A stretch of DNA of 64,000 nt from Erpobdella octoculata (Eukaryota; Annelida; Clitellata; Hirudinida; Erpobdellidae). Shown piece by piece: positions 56,001-64,000 of this stretch. Where the stretch lies: the NCBI GenBank assembly GCA_963978895.1, contig OZ022241.1, positions 18,007,064 to 18,071,063 of the forward strand. The letters are read 5' to 3'. Under the pieces are notes generated by a model. The model saw nothing but the letters and a program-made list of their open reading frames with translations. It made no database searches and was not told the origin of the DNA. Both the position numbers and the translations under genes were made by a program. Position 1 is the stretch's first letter; the number at the start of each line of letters is the position of its first letter.

Positions 56001-59000
56001 TGCTAAAGTCTGGACTGCTGAAGACCGAAATACAAATTAAAAATTAAATTTATTGATAATAGTATGCGTATCAGAATTTAAAAAGAAGTTACTGAGCATA
56101 AAAGTTTCAAACACTTTATTCACAGAATGAAAAAATTCCTTTTTTGCTTCCTCATGCAGTATTAAGACATTATTTAATTTCGTTTTTACTTGCTGGATAT
56201 TATGGTTAATAAAGTGTACAGATTTTTACATAGGAGTGCTTATGTGTCAAAATTTGAATATCTTGAAAACTCAAAAATAGCTTATCATGCATTTTAAAAA
56301 CAAACCTCGATAATCTTGGTTGTGTCGGACTTTCAGCTGTCATAAGGTTCATAACCGAGTCATTACCCAAACGGCTAAGAATTTCAGGAGGTGATGGTCG
56401 CTCTGGTCTGTCTGGCCATCTTCCAAAAATTCCAAAAACCTCAGAATCTTCGTTATCTCTTCTTGACCTAAATGGTTCATCATAGAAACTGCTTCTCATT
56501 CTCCGGTTAACTCTATCTTCCAGCACACTGCTTCCTCCTTCGTACCTCGAACCGTATCCTCTCGATAAATCGTTTCGGCTTCTGCTTTCCTCCGCACCTG
56601 TTCTTCTCTGCTGCCAAATGTTGCAAGGATGTCTGTTAGGTTCACTGTTTCTGTGCGTGACAGCTCGATTGCTACTCGTTGATTCAAAATTTCTTCGACT
56701 TCGACTCCATTCGTCAAGTCCCATGAAATTATTCGTTGCACGTCTCCAACGTGATTGGTTCCTTCTTTCTTGATGCCGCTCCGACGGAGGAACGAAACGT
56801 TGTCTCGTACTTCGGAATCGAAAGTAATCGTTGCTTTCCCCATCTTCTTCTTCTGCAGAACTCGCTCCTCTCTCCCCAGAAGCAAAGGAAGTTATTCCGG
56901 ATCTCTCGTTCCTTGATCCGCTTCTTAGATTCCTTGATAAATATAAATTAATAAAATAAAAGCAAATTATCTAAATTTTTAAACAACTTGTTGTCAACTG
57001 ACTGCAGTGTGCCTCTAAGAGCCATAAATGTTGTAATTCTGCTGTTATCCTCCTCAGCTTCTGCCTCATCACCAGCATTTCTTGATCTCATTGAATTTAT
57101 ACCTGAGGTGTTTGCAAAAATATTTAACACGTTCACATCAGATAAGCTTATCTATAGATATAAAAATGACTATCTGTGTGTGTCCTTTATGGATTGCTAC
57201 ACCATTCATCTGATCTTAATGAAATTTTCACACAACCTTGAGAGTCAATGTGCTTTGTGGTTCGGGCCGATAGAATAGAACCACCGTGTATCCTCCTATG
57301 CGTGTCGTAAAAGGCGACTAAAGGGAGGTTCGCAGGAAGGGCATCCGGGTAAAACTTTGCTCCAAATTCCATATGGGTAACAAAACAAATAATTTCATTC
57401 CGGCTCGGACGTCGCCTGGTCAAACAAGGTCTACAAGGTCACCGCTTCCTTTTCTGGGCCTAGACGGAAGTGAAAAGTTAGCTATGGGCTTGAGGAAGAA
57501 TTTATGAGCTCGGCCTGAAGTGACAGTCTGCCCTGGATTGTGACTTGTGGAGGGGCCTGATATGGAAAAAACGTCCAACCCTAGCATAGCGTGGAATAGG
57601 GACGTTTAAAAAATAAATGAATGATGATGATGATGATGATGAACCTTGAGAGTCAATAGAGAAAGGTTCTTGTGAAAAAAATAAAATCGGTCAAAAAAAG
57701 AGCGGAGCGGGAGCGAGCAGAAATGGGAACTGAAAAATGAGTGAGAATGGGAAAGCAAACGGGAATGGAAAAGCGACCGGGAGCGAGTGGGAAAGAAAAA
57801 ATGACCAGGATCGAGAAAGCGACCGGGAGCTGGAAAGCCAACGGGAGCATGAGAGCAAGCGGGGAAGGAAAGGGGAGCGAGAAAATCTATAAAAAAACCT
57901 CTAAAAAACCCCGGGAACGCCGGGTACTCTGCTAGTAATCTATAGAAATATGCATAATGCTTCATCCCTCGCCTGTATATTGTATATATAAAAATACATG
58001 CTATTTTTATCTAAGTTTCACACATATTATAATTTGACAAAAATCAATTGTTTACTAATTTAATAAAAATATTTTGTAATAAAAAAAACATAACTTTCCA
58101 ACCAGCAGCATAATAGGTCAGGAGTGTTACATCGACATTGCACTGGAGAGATGAATATCCAACCAAACTCAAACCAGACTTTTTATCGGAACCAGCCCCA
58201 ACTTCACTGTCAACCAAACCATACCATACCAACCGGCGAACCCGAACAAAGCTCGCTCTAAAATACGGTTAGATTCCCATCTCTACATTACACTTTGAGA
58301 GTTGATAATAAGCATTGTAATTATAATACAAATTTATTTATCCATATCAATATAAAAAATCCAATTGGATTAAACAGAACCTTATTATTTAAAACTAACA
58401 ATTATAAAGATTTGAAAAGCTATTTGAGATATTATTATAAACCTATTAATAATTTAATTATACAAATTTATTGGTACCCAGTGCTGCCCGGGGTTTTTAG
58501 AGGTTTTTCTAATGTTGTTCTCTCTCACACCCGTTTCCTACCCCGCTTGCTCTCCTGTTCTCTTTTCCTTTCCCATTCGATTTTCCGTTCTTGTTTCCTT
58601 TCCAGTTCCTCTCATTTTGTGACCGATTTAAATTTTTTTACACAAAAACCTTCCCCCATTGATTCTCAAGGTCGTGTGAAAATTTCATTACGATCGGATG
58701 AATGGTGTAGCAATGCATAAAGGACACACATACAGACATAATCTGATTTATATATATATATATATACACAGTAACGGATCCAGGGGGACCGGAGGGCCAT
58801 TCCCCCTTGTGGATTTCAAAATTTACTTTTTTGAAATATTAACAACAATTTATAAATATATTAATATGAGAAATGACGTTTAAAACTAGGAATAAGTTAA
58901 AAAAAAAGTTCCATTTGGCCAAATTTAGAAGAAGAAATGACTAATTTTTAGGTAAATTACAAAATTTGTAGCATCTGGCATTTGTTTTCCAGTAGGGTTT

Positions 59001-59588
59001 GTGGATCTAAGATCAAATATTAGCTTTTCCCGCTGTTGTTGTCCCCAGCCCGCCGGGTTCGGCCTCCCCCGCCGTTTTTGGCCCCTCCCGCCATATGTTT
59101 GCCCCCCCGCCAAAGTAGTCTAGATCTGCTACTGTATGTATATATATATATATACTAGCGGGGCACCCGGCATTGCCCGGGGTTTTTAGAGGTTTTTCTA
59201 ATGTTTGTCTCTCTCGCTCCCGTTTCCTTCTCCGCTTTCCCGTTCCCTCTCCCGTTCGCTTTCCCGCTCTCGGTCGTTTTCCAGCTCCCGTTCGTTTTCC
59301 CGCTCCCGGTTGCTTTCCCGTTCTCGGTCGCTTTCCCTTTCCCGCTCTATCATTCAATCTCAGTTGGCTTCCCGTTCCCGTTTCCGCTCATTTATGTATG
59401 TATATGTATGTGTATATATATATATGTATATAGTTCCCGCTCACTCACCCTTTCCGCTCATTTTGTGACGGATTTCAATTTTTTTTACTCTATATTTGAT
59501 TCCCCTTGACTCTCAAGGTTGTGTGAAAATTTCATTACGATTGGATGAATGGTGTAGCAATGCATAAAGGACATACATCCATACATTC

Positions 59589-59677
<89 letters not shown>

Positions 59678-62600
59678 TAGATAAAGACAAATTGATTTTT
59701 AGAACTTTCGATACTTACTATGCAAAAGGTGGTCATAGGAGGAAAATGATGGACGTTGACTACAGAGAAGAAAAATCAGTTTTAAAACATAATAAAATAT
59801 AAACATTAAAAATTTAAACAAATTAAAACCAATAAATAGAAGCTGAATCATTTTCTCATTAATAAACCAGCAAGAATGCTTATTTAATCGAAATTGAGTA
59901 AGTAAAAGATGAAATATAATTATACTAACTAGGATTCAGAAGTTGTAACCCCATTGCTGATTCCTGTGTACAACCAGCTGCCAGAAGGGTGAAATTTCAG
60001 CCATCTGTTAAGTAACAAAACAGAAAAATTGAAATTTGATAATGCTCTTCATTATTCATATAAACAACTCCTTACAAAGAATTAGATTAATTCATCTACC
60101 ATATAATCAATGCTGGGGGCGTGTGGTATATGTGTAAGGCGTTCGCCTGTGGACCTATTCATTTTAAAATGATTTGTCTGCAAGGGGTGTGGGTAGGTGC
60201 TTATAAAAAAATGGCTGACTCTGGTTGTTCAGTCAAAATGGGCTCACAAGTGAGTAAAAGTTGGATAAAGTGATTTGCGGCTTAGATGTTTAACCATTAT
60301 CGTCACGTTAAACACTGTCAAACTTTTTTAAAATCAATGCTTATGATATTGTTATGTCTAACGACAGTAATCAAACAGAAAATAACTATTGGACATCGAC
60401 AAGCAAGCAATAAGCAAAAATATAGTCACTTGATCACGAGACAACATTATGTAGAACGTGATATTTCCAACACTTCCCCTCGTGATCAAGTATAATCTCA
60501 ATTAATGCGAGCACATTTACATACAGCCAATGAAATTACACACTTCAGTTTCATCAAACTTAATGCAATAAAACCTTTTAGTTTCATTATACATTGGACA
60601 CAAACAAAGTGTATGTCCAAAAGTAAATGTTTTTTATTCTCAAAGATCAGTAGACAGGTGAGACAAAAACAGTCATTAGATGTCCAGTACAACATCATCA
60701 ACAGTCATGAAACCATCTGTTACATAGTTTGATGTAAGAGATTCAAGTTTTACTATATGGGTGAGCCAGTATACAAAGATTCTTCTTGCCTCTGAACCAT
60801 CACATCAAACCTAATTCCTGAACACAGAGTTTATGCTTAGGAGTGAACTGTCTCTTAGTTAAAACATCTGCGACCATCAATTCAGTCGAAACATTGTCCA
60901 ACTTGATTTCACAAGTCTCGAGAGCATCTCAAATGAAGTGGTATCGAATGTTGGTGTGTTTTATTCTATTCTGAAAGCCTGGATTTCTCGCTAGCTTCAA
61001 GGTTGCTGCAGAAAATCTTGATGCTATTTAGGATTTCAGATGCTTAATCCAGGAAACGTTTTAGCTTTTTAACAAGACAGTGCCATTCAATTTGTTTCCG
61101 ATTAAATTTGTTTCATTGCAATGAAACTCCAAGCTTTCTATGTGTAACCCTTGGCAACGAGTCTCACTTTCCTGCAATCAATCAATCCATCTGCTTTGAA
61201 CTTCGTTTTGAAAATCCACTTTGATTTGACTGTTGCGTACAATAACTGAATGGTCAACTAAAGTCTGTGTGTTGTTCTTTAGCGATGCTTCATATTCTGT
61301 TTTCATTGCTATTCTCCATCTGCATTCAATCCATTTAATGCTTCACGAACTGTCATTGGGTCACATGAATTAGACAAACAAATTCTTCAGTAAGTGTGTC
61401 TTCATGAATAAGGTTGTAAATCTTCTTAGGTCTTTCCCTGCTTCCGTCTCACAGTCACTTTGGCCAACCTTTTGCCCTTTTCAATTCTTGACCTGGAGAT
61501 TCTTGAAATTGTGGACTCAGTCAAAATCTTTTGGCTTGTTTGTTTGTATTTGAAATTATCTGTGAAAACCACACTTGATGATTGTTCTTCTTTCAGAAGA
61601 TCGAAGCCGGCAGGTCTTTGATTCCTGATCGTATCCAATGAAAATGTAATCTTGGATCAAATTTTCCTTTGCCTGCATTTTTGTTCAAAGCAAATACTTT
61701 TCACACCAAAGATTCATAAATGAGACACAGTTTAATCCAAGTCGCCATTTTGGTTGCTACAATTTCTAACTCGGAACTTTATAAACGCTTGACAAAACGC
61801 TATGTTTCTTAAGACAGTTTTAATTCAATGCAAAATATATTTTAATGTGCAGTGGAAGTGCTGTGACCACAACCTACTAAGCTAATGAACGAAAATCTAA
61901 CAGAAATTATCCGTTGGACATCAACGAGCAAGCAACAAACAATAATGTAGAGCCATGTGATCGCAAGATAATTTGTAGAGCCTCGTGATCGCGAGATAAT
62001 GTAGCATACAGCTAGAGCTTGTAGAGTGTGCTATTTCCAAAAGATATAACATGATATATGAATTATATGATATGATACTATGATATGACAAAACAAAACT
62101 AATTATTCAAAACAGCCAGAAATAAAATAAAGCCCATAGAAACTAAACAATTCTTCCAACATATCTAAACAAACAATTCTGTTTCAATAACTAACCTAAT
62201 TTTATCAGGCTTTGGTGCCATCACAAAAAAAACTGGTTTCCCAACGGTCCAATTCCATGCATATATTCGATCACTGATTGCCATTAGCAAAAGTGGCTGA
62301 ACCGGATGAAAGCAGATTGAACATATGGATCTGATCTCAGGGTAGAACCAAGTTTCGCTGCCACCTGACTGTTAAATATTATTTCCAATACAATAAGATG
62401 ATTAATTTGCAAACCTTTATTCAGAATAAATACAAAACAAATTCAAATCAACCACCTGAATTTCAATTTTAATTAAAATTAAAAAATTGAAATTGTAACA
62501 ACTTATCTAAAAACATTTGATTAAACCCAATAATATTCAACTAACCTTCAGATCCCAAATTCTTACTTGACCTCCAAGACATGCAGAAGCCAAGACATTC

Positions 62601-63187
62601 TTGTAACTATTGTGAAATGCCAGGGTCCATAAGGTTCGAAGGTGTCCAGTCAACGTTTGGATGCATTTTCCTGTAGATAATTCAGATACTCTGATACTGT
62701 GATCACCATGACCAGAAGCAACGAGTTTTCTGAAAAAAGATAGAAATTAGTTTTATATTTTGCCACAATAACTTTACACTATTTTACTATTTACAGATAT
62801 GAAACTTGACTTAATGAAATTTAAATATAACTATATATAAGCTGACCCATCAGGACTGAATTCAACTATTGCTGTCGATTTGGTTACTCTTGAAACATCA
62901 AAAGACTGCAAAACAAAAATCATGATGCACACAAGTTTGTTTATTCAAAACTTAATGGCTTAATGAAACACAGAAATACTCATATGGCATATGGGCATTT
63001 ATACTTTAATTAATTTTAAATTAACTAAAAATCAGAGCTTATTATGTACTTTATTTGTATTTGGTTTAGCCGCCTTCTCCTCAGCATGTTTTTTAAGAAA
63101 ATAGGTGTAATCGTTTTTATTTTTTCCTGATTTCATGCCCATTTCACGGGCTCGTAAGAAACCAAGAATGGAGTCAGCCCCAGACAT
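45885..63187 (-). CDS. AMBRA1: AMBRA1 orthologue, 18 exons, complete coding span
   Basis: AMBRA1 is the DDB1-CUL4 substrate receptor that acts on cyclin D and on the Beclin-1/ULK1 autophagy machinery. Exons, 5' to 3': 63187-63050, 62905-62847, 62729-62546, 62368-62196, 60004-59930, 59759-59719, 57102-57003, 56932-56306, 56017-54488, 53744 (or 53772)-53545, 52453-51938, 49452-49404, 49265-49204, 49073-48978, 48543-48358, 48177-48080, 46622-46402 and 46032-45885. With the 53744 start, the lengths total 4503 bases, 1500 residues. Residues about 47-210 carry the first WD40 blades, about 225-1250 are disordered, and about 1252-1451 complete the propeller, which is split in the human protein too. 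All other junction phases agree. Compared with about 1300 residues in vertebrates, the middle is longer and the tail shorter. Confidence 0.93.
46065..46255. repeat. Minisatellite in the last AMBRA1 intron
   Basis: ACAAATGAACTACAACTACT and ATAATTTTATAGAAACATGA are repeated about four times with small length changes. Confidence 0.75.
46402..46622 (-). CDS. AMBRA1: AMBRA1 exon 17, last WD40 blade
   Basis: Acceptor caaatttgcag, phase 0 in, phase 2 out at gtatga. Encodes VIGHIYKLKPCTNKN and then GANCARWIEGEGEGLVYGSN followed by KGDLIVF, matching the family signature SARW-x-G-x-GLAYG-NKGDL. Confidence 0.93.
47070..47770. repeat. 28-29 bp minisatellite of about 24 units in an AMBRA1 intron
   Basis: The unit is AAGAAGGTGCCAATACTTAT followed by AACTTTTT, with variants such as GGTTCC, GGTACC and GGTGTC. 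A block of about six variant units repeats with a period near 162 bp (compare 47405-47562 with 47566-47723), so the array has higher-order structure. Confidence 0.9.
48080..49452 (-). CDS. AMBRA1: AMBRA1 exons 12-16, start of the C-terminal WD40 part
   Basis: Five small exons: 49452-49404, 49265-49204, 49073-48978, 48543-48358 and 48177-48080, with phases 1-2-1-1-1-0. The joined product reads EDFQDPSLLRNYSSRT, RIPRTATNQRNRHIFF, SYRIQAWNF, VVVPHANIHNDSTVDISKDG (close to the AMBRA1 VLVPNxKIxND block) and LSLSPGGHYLLVGIIPGKFD. The two smallest exons are supported mainly by phase and by the YRIQ and EDF matches. Confidence 0.85.
49675..49860. repeat. 43-bp tandem repeat, interrupted by a MITE
   Basis: GAGTGTACCCTACCCTTACA starts units at 49675, 49718, 49761, 49804 and 49847. 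The fifth is cut by an insertion at 49865-50236, after which the unit resumes at 50243. Confidence 0.92.
49865..50236. mobile_element. 372-bp MITE with 18-bp inverted termini
   Basis: ACCGTATTTTTTCGCAT at the left is perfectly mirrored by ATGCGAAAAAATACGGT at the right. ATT lies on both sides as a possible 3-bp duplication. Subterminal TAACGCGC/GCGCGTT blocks also pair. The centre holds TA arrays and TTCCCGTTCTCGGTCGC remnants. Confidence 0.8.
50450..50660 (-). mobile_element. tRNA-derived SINE
   Basis: On the minus strand: GGCGCTTGTGGTATAGCGGT, then TAGGCATTCGCCTGTGGACC, which resembles a tRNA with an A box (TGGTATAGCGG). A tail contains GGCTGTCTCTGGTTGTTC and GAGTGAGTAAAAGTTGAATA. A related copy lies at 60113-60300. 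Confidence 0.65.
50684..51664. mobile_element. 981-bp hAT element with 8-bp duplication ATATAGAG
   Basis: ATATAGAG occurs at 50676-50683 and 51665-51672. The element starts CAGGGGTGCACAGC and ends in the complement of CAGGGATGCACAACC. 51023-51232 has an open frame (ELEREIDGVSKQV) of no clear origin. A Helitron-like 3' end (CCCGTGCAAAGCCAGGTAAC, then CTAG) lies inside at 51554-51581. Confidence 0.85.
51938..52453 (-). CDS. AMBRA1: AMBRA1 exon 11, disordered with poly-Asp and PPxY
   Basis: Acceptor ttttctgtcag, donor gtttgt, phase 1 in and out. Contains a PPSY motif (about 52409-52398), a run of nine Asp, and an acidic end (RLNDDEEEENDETYRASND). Confidence 0.88.
52715..53395 (+). mobile_element. 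RTE-like LINE remnant in an AMBRA1 intron
   Basis: Same family as the element at 119-1772, opposite orientation. It encodes QFGFMMGNGTTDAIF, LWMAFVDLIKAFDRVP and RCLGVNDWLVLVIRAMYGD, thus the palm block that the other copy lacks. It then runs into ESDAFSIKVGVHQ and a 22-bp repeat, jumps to the 3' region (CATGACTTGTGGAGG) and ends with (GATGAT). Confidence 0.8.
52985..53095. repeat. 22-bp tandem repeat inside the LINE
   Basis: CATCAGCATTAAGGTTGGAG followed by TG is repeated about five times, starting from the codons that encode the IKVGVHQ motif. It is not a natural part of the family. Confidence 0.9.
53545..53772 (-). CDS. AMBRA1: AMBRA1 exon 10, 5' border uncertain
   Basis: The downstream part is open and in phase with both neighbours (LEPPSMSVHLRDEDEM, then GRGGRIGNFMETFFIRR; donor gtttgt). 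The best acceptor, attatttcag ending at 53773, gives stops in all three frames within 40 bases. The weaker AG ending at 53745 restores frame, as would loss of one base in the A4 run at 53760-53763. Confidence 0.7.
53895..54120 (-). mobile_element. LINE 3' tail remnant
   Basis: TTTATTTGTTTATTTATTTA, a short duplication (GGGATGATGAACACAAAACA twice), then AACATCACCCAAAAGGGTAT resemble the tails at 5250 and 37606. From 54121 to 54487 nothing further is seen. Confidence 0.4.
54488..56017 (-). CDS. AMBRA1: AMBRA1 exon 9, largest exon, disordered
   Basis: A 1530-base exon, phase 2 in and out. Acidic and Ser/Thr-rich, with a basic-acidic block (NRKRRRSDDSSDDDDDDY, about 55072-55010, then VRRSRHRIFDPDDD) that could be a nuclear localisation signal, and a Pro-rich end (SPPISPPFNFASPSTS). 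The acceptor is a tandem CAGCAG; using the second AG removes one Ser. Confidence 0.9.
56306..56932 (-). CDS. AMBRA1: AMBRA1 exon 8, disordered Arg/Ser-rich
   Basis: A 627-base exon, phase 2 in and out, donor gtttgt. The product is rich in Arg, Ser and Glu (SRSRRNFESTSSNRAVTHRN, RPDRPERPSPPEILSRLGND). No fold is expected. This part corresponds to the poorly conserved middle of AMBRA1. Confidence 0.85.
57003..57102 (-). CDS. AMBRA1: AMBRA1 exon 7
   Basis: Acceptor acacctcag, donor gtcagt. Encodes an acidic segment (RNAGDEAEAEEDNSRITTFM). The 57103-59718 intron holds several mobile elements. Confidence 0.75.
57150..57936 (+). mobile_element. Helitron-like element split by a LINE insertion
   Basis: The left core (TATAGATATAAAAATGACTA, GGATTGCTACACCATTCATC) stops at 57249 and resumes at 57642. 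It is followed by five degenerate 18-bp units and the terminus CCCCGGGAACGCCGGG, TACTCTG, CTAG and T. Confidence 0.75.
57250..57641 (+). mobile_element. 5'-truncated RTE-like LINE tail with 16-bp target duplication
   Basis: AACCTTGAGAGTCAAT precedes (57234-57249) and follows (57642-57657) a 392-bp segment that ends in (GAT)n. The segment (GTGTCGTAAAAGGCGACTAA, CCAACCCTAGCATAGCGTGG) matches the 3' region of the LINE at 119-1772. Confidence 0.85.
58473..58750 (-). mobile_element. Compact Helitron-like element
   Basis: Minus-strand copy in about 280 bp: terminus GTACCCAGTGCTGCCCGGGG, a short body without clear 18-bp units, the core (CAAGGTCGTGTGAAAATTTC, GAATGGTGTAGCAATGC) and a TA end. The rest of 57937-58472 shows nothing coding. 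Confidence 0.65.
59152..59680 (-). mobile_element. Helitron-like element ending in a TA array
   Basis: ACTAGCGGGGCACCCGGCAT, about five 18-bp units, a TATG microsatellite, the core at 59430-59590 and about 85 bp of TA. It ends 39 bases before the end of AMBRA1 exon 6. Confidence 0.7.
59719..60004 (-). CDS. AMBRA1: AMBRA1 exons 5-6, end of the N-terminal blades
   Basis: 60004-59930 encodes RWLKFHPSGSWLYTGISNGV, the equivalent of the last N-terminal blade. 59759-59719, only 41 bases with a perfect gtaagt donor, encodes QRPSFSSYDHLLH. Phases 2-2-1 agree with the neighbours. Confidence 0.85.
60113..60300 (+). mobile_element. tRNA-derived SINE, second copy
   Basis: GGCGTGTGGTATATGTGTAA, GCGTTCGCCTGTGGACC, GGCTGACTCTGGTTGTTCAG and GAGTAAAAGTTGGATAAAGT follow the order of the copy at 50450, in the opposite orientation. 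It is more diverged in the A box. Confidence 0.65.
60300..62040 (-). mobile_element. Ty1/copia retrotransposon remnant
   Basis: On the minus strand about 61330-61080 encodes in broken frames AMKTEYEASLKNNTQTLV and KWIFKTKFKADGLID, the copia reverse-transcriptase start. About 60940-60810 encodes STELMVADVLTKRQFTPKHK, the RNase H end. GGACATCGACAAGCAAGCAA at about 60384 and GGACATCAACGAGCAAGCAA at about 61917 may mark the two decayed LTRs. Many frameshifts; inactive. It lies between AMBRA1 exons 4 and 5. Confidence 0.65.
62196..62905 (-). CDS. AMBRA1: AMBRA1 exons 2-4, N-terminal WD40 blades
   Basis: Exons 62905-62847, 62729-62546 and 62368-62196. The product reads KSTAIVEFSPDG, KLVASGHGDHSIRVSELSTG, TGHLRTLWTLAFHNSYKNVL, GGQVRIWDLK and SGGSETWF, and ends DRIYAWNWTVGKPVFFVM. 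GH...WD spacing and strand pattern are those of WD40 repeats, and the order matches the N-terminus of AMBRA1 closely (GH-R-T-W, G-x-VRIWDL, GGSE-x-WF). Confidence 0.95.
63050..63187 (-). CDS. AMBRA1: AMBRA1 exon 1 with H-box-like helix
   Basis: ATG at 63187 has G at -3. The exon encodes MSGADSILGFLRAREMG, then a Lys-rich helix, and leaves in phase 0 at donor gtacat (63049), matching exon 2. An I-L-x-x-L-x-x-R-E-x-G pattern near the start resembles the DDB1-binding H-box of DCAF proteins; vertebrate AMBRA1 has its H-box at the same place. The open frame extends 27 codons upstream without another ATG. Confidence 0.65.
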
Positions 63188-64000
63188 GACTAACTGGAAT
63201 TTTTTGTCGTAACTCAAAATGTTAAACTTAGGCGAATTCAGATTTTTTAATTTTATAGCAAAATCCAAATTCTAAATTGAACAGTAGATGGTACGTGGAA
63301 GCATGAGCAGATCCGATTGCTGCTATTATTAAATAATAGTACACCGATCGGATCAGCCATCCAAAACATTAAAACAGAAGACAAATAATATAACATAACA
63401 TAACATATGATAGGCGCAAACTAAAGTATCCATGCCCATATCCAAAATTAATCAAACAAAATATAACTATACTATAGATAACTCGTCAAAATGACGAATT
63501 TGTTAAATATCATTAAATATCATTTGGCGATTGCCGCACCACCTAACAGCGTTACGCGGTTATAACATACATGCATAGGCCAAACTGGGGTATTACTAAG
63601 GATTTGGCAACGGGGTCGGACGCGAGAGTAGTGATGTAAAAGTGAAAAGTGACTGAGTGACAGGATGCGAAGCCCTCATGGGCCACGACACGAATTCTGC
63701 AACGGAAGAAACTGAATCGTCTTTTTTGGAATAGTCGGTGGTGAGAGCGATATTATCTCTGCCGGACAACTCCGTGAGAGGGAAACCCTAATCGCTTGTA
63801 GCGGTGCTAAAGACGAAGAATGAGTCGTTTTGATTCGATGTAGTCAGCTTCACACCAGCGACATAGGACCCATGGACAACTCTGACCCTAACATTTTTGA
63901 TAACTTGTTAAAGATTCAATTTGCAAAATTATTGTTAACTCAAATAAGATACATAAGATCTCCGTACTGAGATCAGCTTCAGAGAAGATTTGAAACCGAG
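63188..64000 (-). other. AMBRA1 upstream region
   Basis: Presumed 5' UTR and promoter of AMBRA1. GC content rises at 63600-63880. A hairpin at 63485-63505 (CTCGTCAAAATGACGAATT) resembles the terminus of the Helitron-like element at 12782 and may be a decayed copy. No further exon was recognised, and no TATA box can be assigned with confidence. Confidence 0.35.

Noticed and set aside
63032..63268. The whole 78-codon frame as a single-exon gene
   Set aside because: It begins at a TTG and not an ATG. The in-frame ATG at 63187 and the donor at 63049 join it in phase to AMBRA1 exon 2, a simpler reading.

Overview
This is 64 kb of an AT-rich animal genome, not a microbial one. The genes are split by introns with GT-AG borders, and the rest is packed with eukaryotic transposons (RTE-like and L2/CR1-like LINEs, hAT, piggyBac, P-element, Ty1/copia, Helitron-like elements, tRNA-derived SINEs) and long TA and CATA microsatellites. 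I read it as an invertebrate metazoan but cannot name the phylum from the sequence alone.

Four protein-coding genes are supported. (1) About 1.85-20.2 kb, plus strand: ten phase-compatible exons of a partial protein I do not recognise. It carries two copies of a roughly 150-residue domain separated by a Ser/Thr/Pro-rich linker. Two further candidate exons follow at 20.95 and 21.6 kb. (2) 35.9-38.06 kb, plus strand: the last two exons of an NSMCE2/MMS21 SUMO E3 ligase, with the SP-RING and a poly(A) signal; upstream exons were not found. (3) 44.63-45.11 kb, minus strand: a two-exon gene for a 79-residue secreted-signal plus single-pass membrane protein, too small to show as one open frame. (4) 45.9-63.2 kb, minus strand: a complete AMBRA1 orthologue in 18 exons (about 1500 residues). 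Its N- and C-terminal WD40 parts form the known split propeller around a long disordered middle, and it starts with a DDB1-binding H-box-like helix. One exon (53.5-53.8 kb) has a one-base frame conflict.

Region by region: 0.1-1.8 kb is an internally deleted LINE. 1.8-21 kb is gene 1, its introns full of Helitron-like elements with an 18-bp minisatellite, TA arrays and hAT elements. 21-35.9 kb is gene-poor, with a degenerate L2/CR1-like LINE, a 2.5-kb element with terminal inverted repeats, a P-element remnant and a hAT MITE. 35.9-38.2 kb is NSMCE2 with a piggyBac copy in its intron. 38.2-44.4 kb is repeats and a dead hAT. 44.4-63.2 kb holds the membrane-protein gene and AMBRA1, whose introns hold minisatellites, two SINEs, a hAT element and a copia remnant. 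The genes do not form an operon. Several transposon calls rest on exact target-site duplications visible in the sequence.
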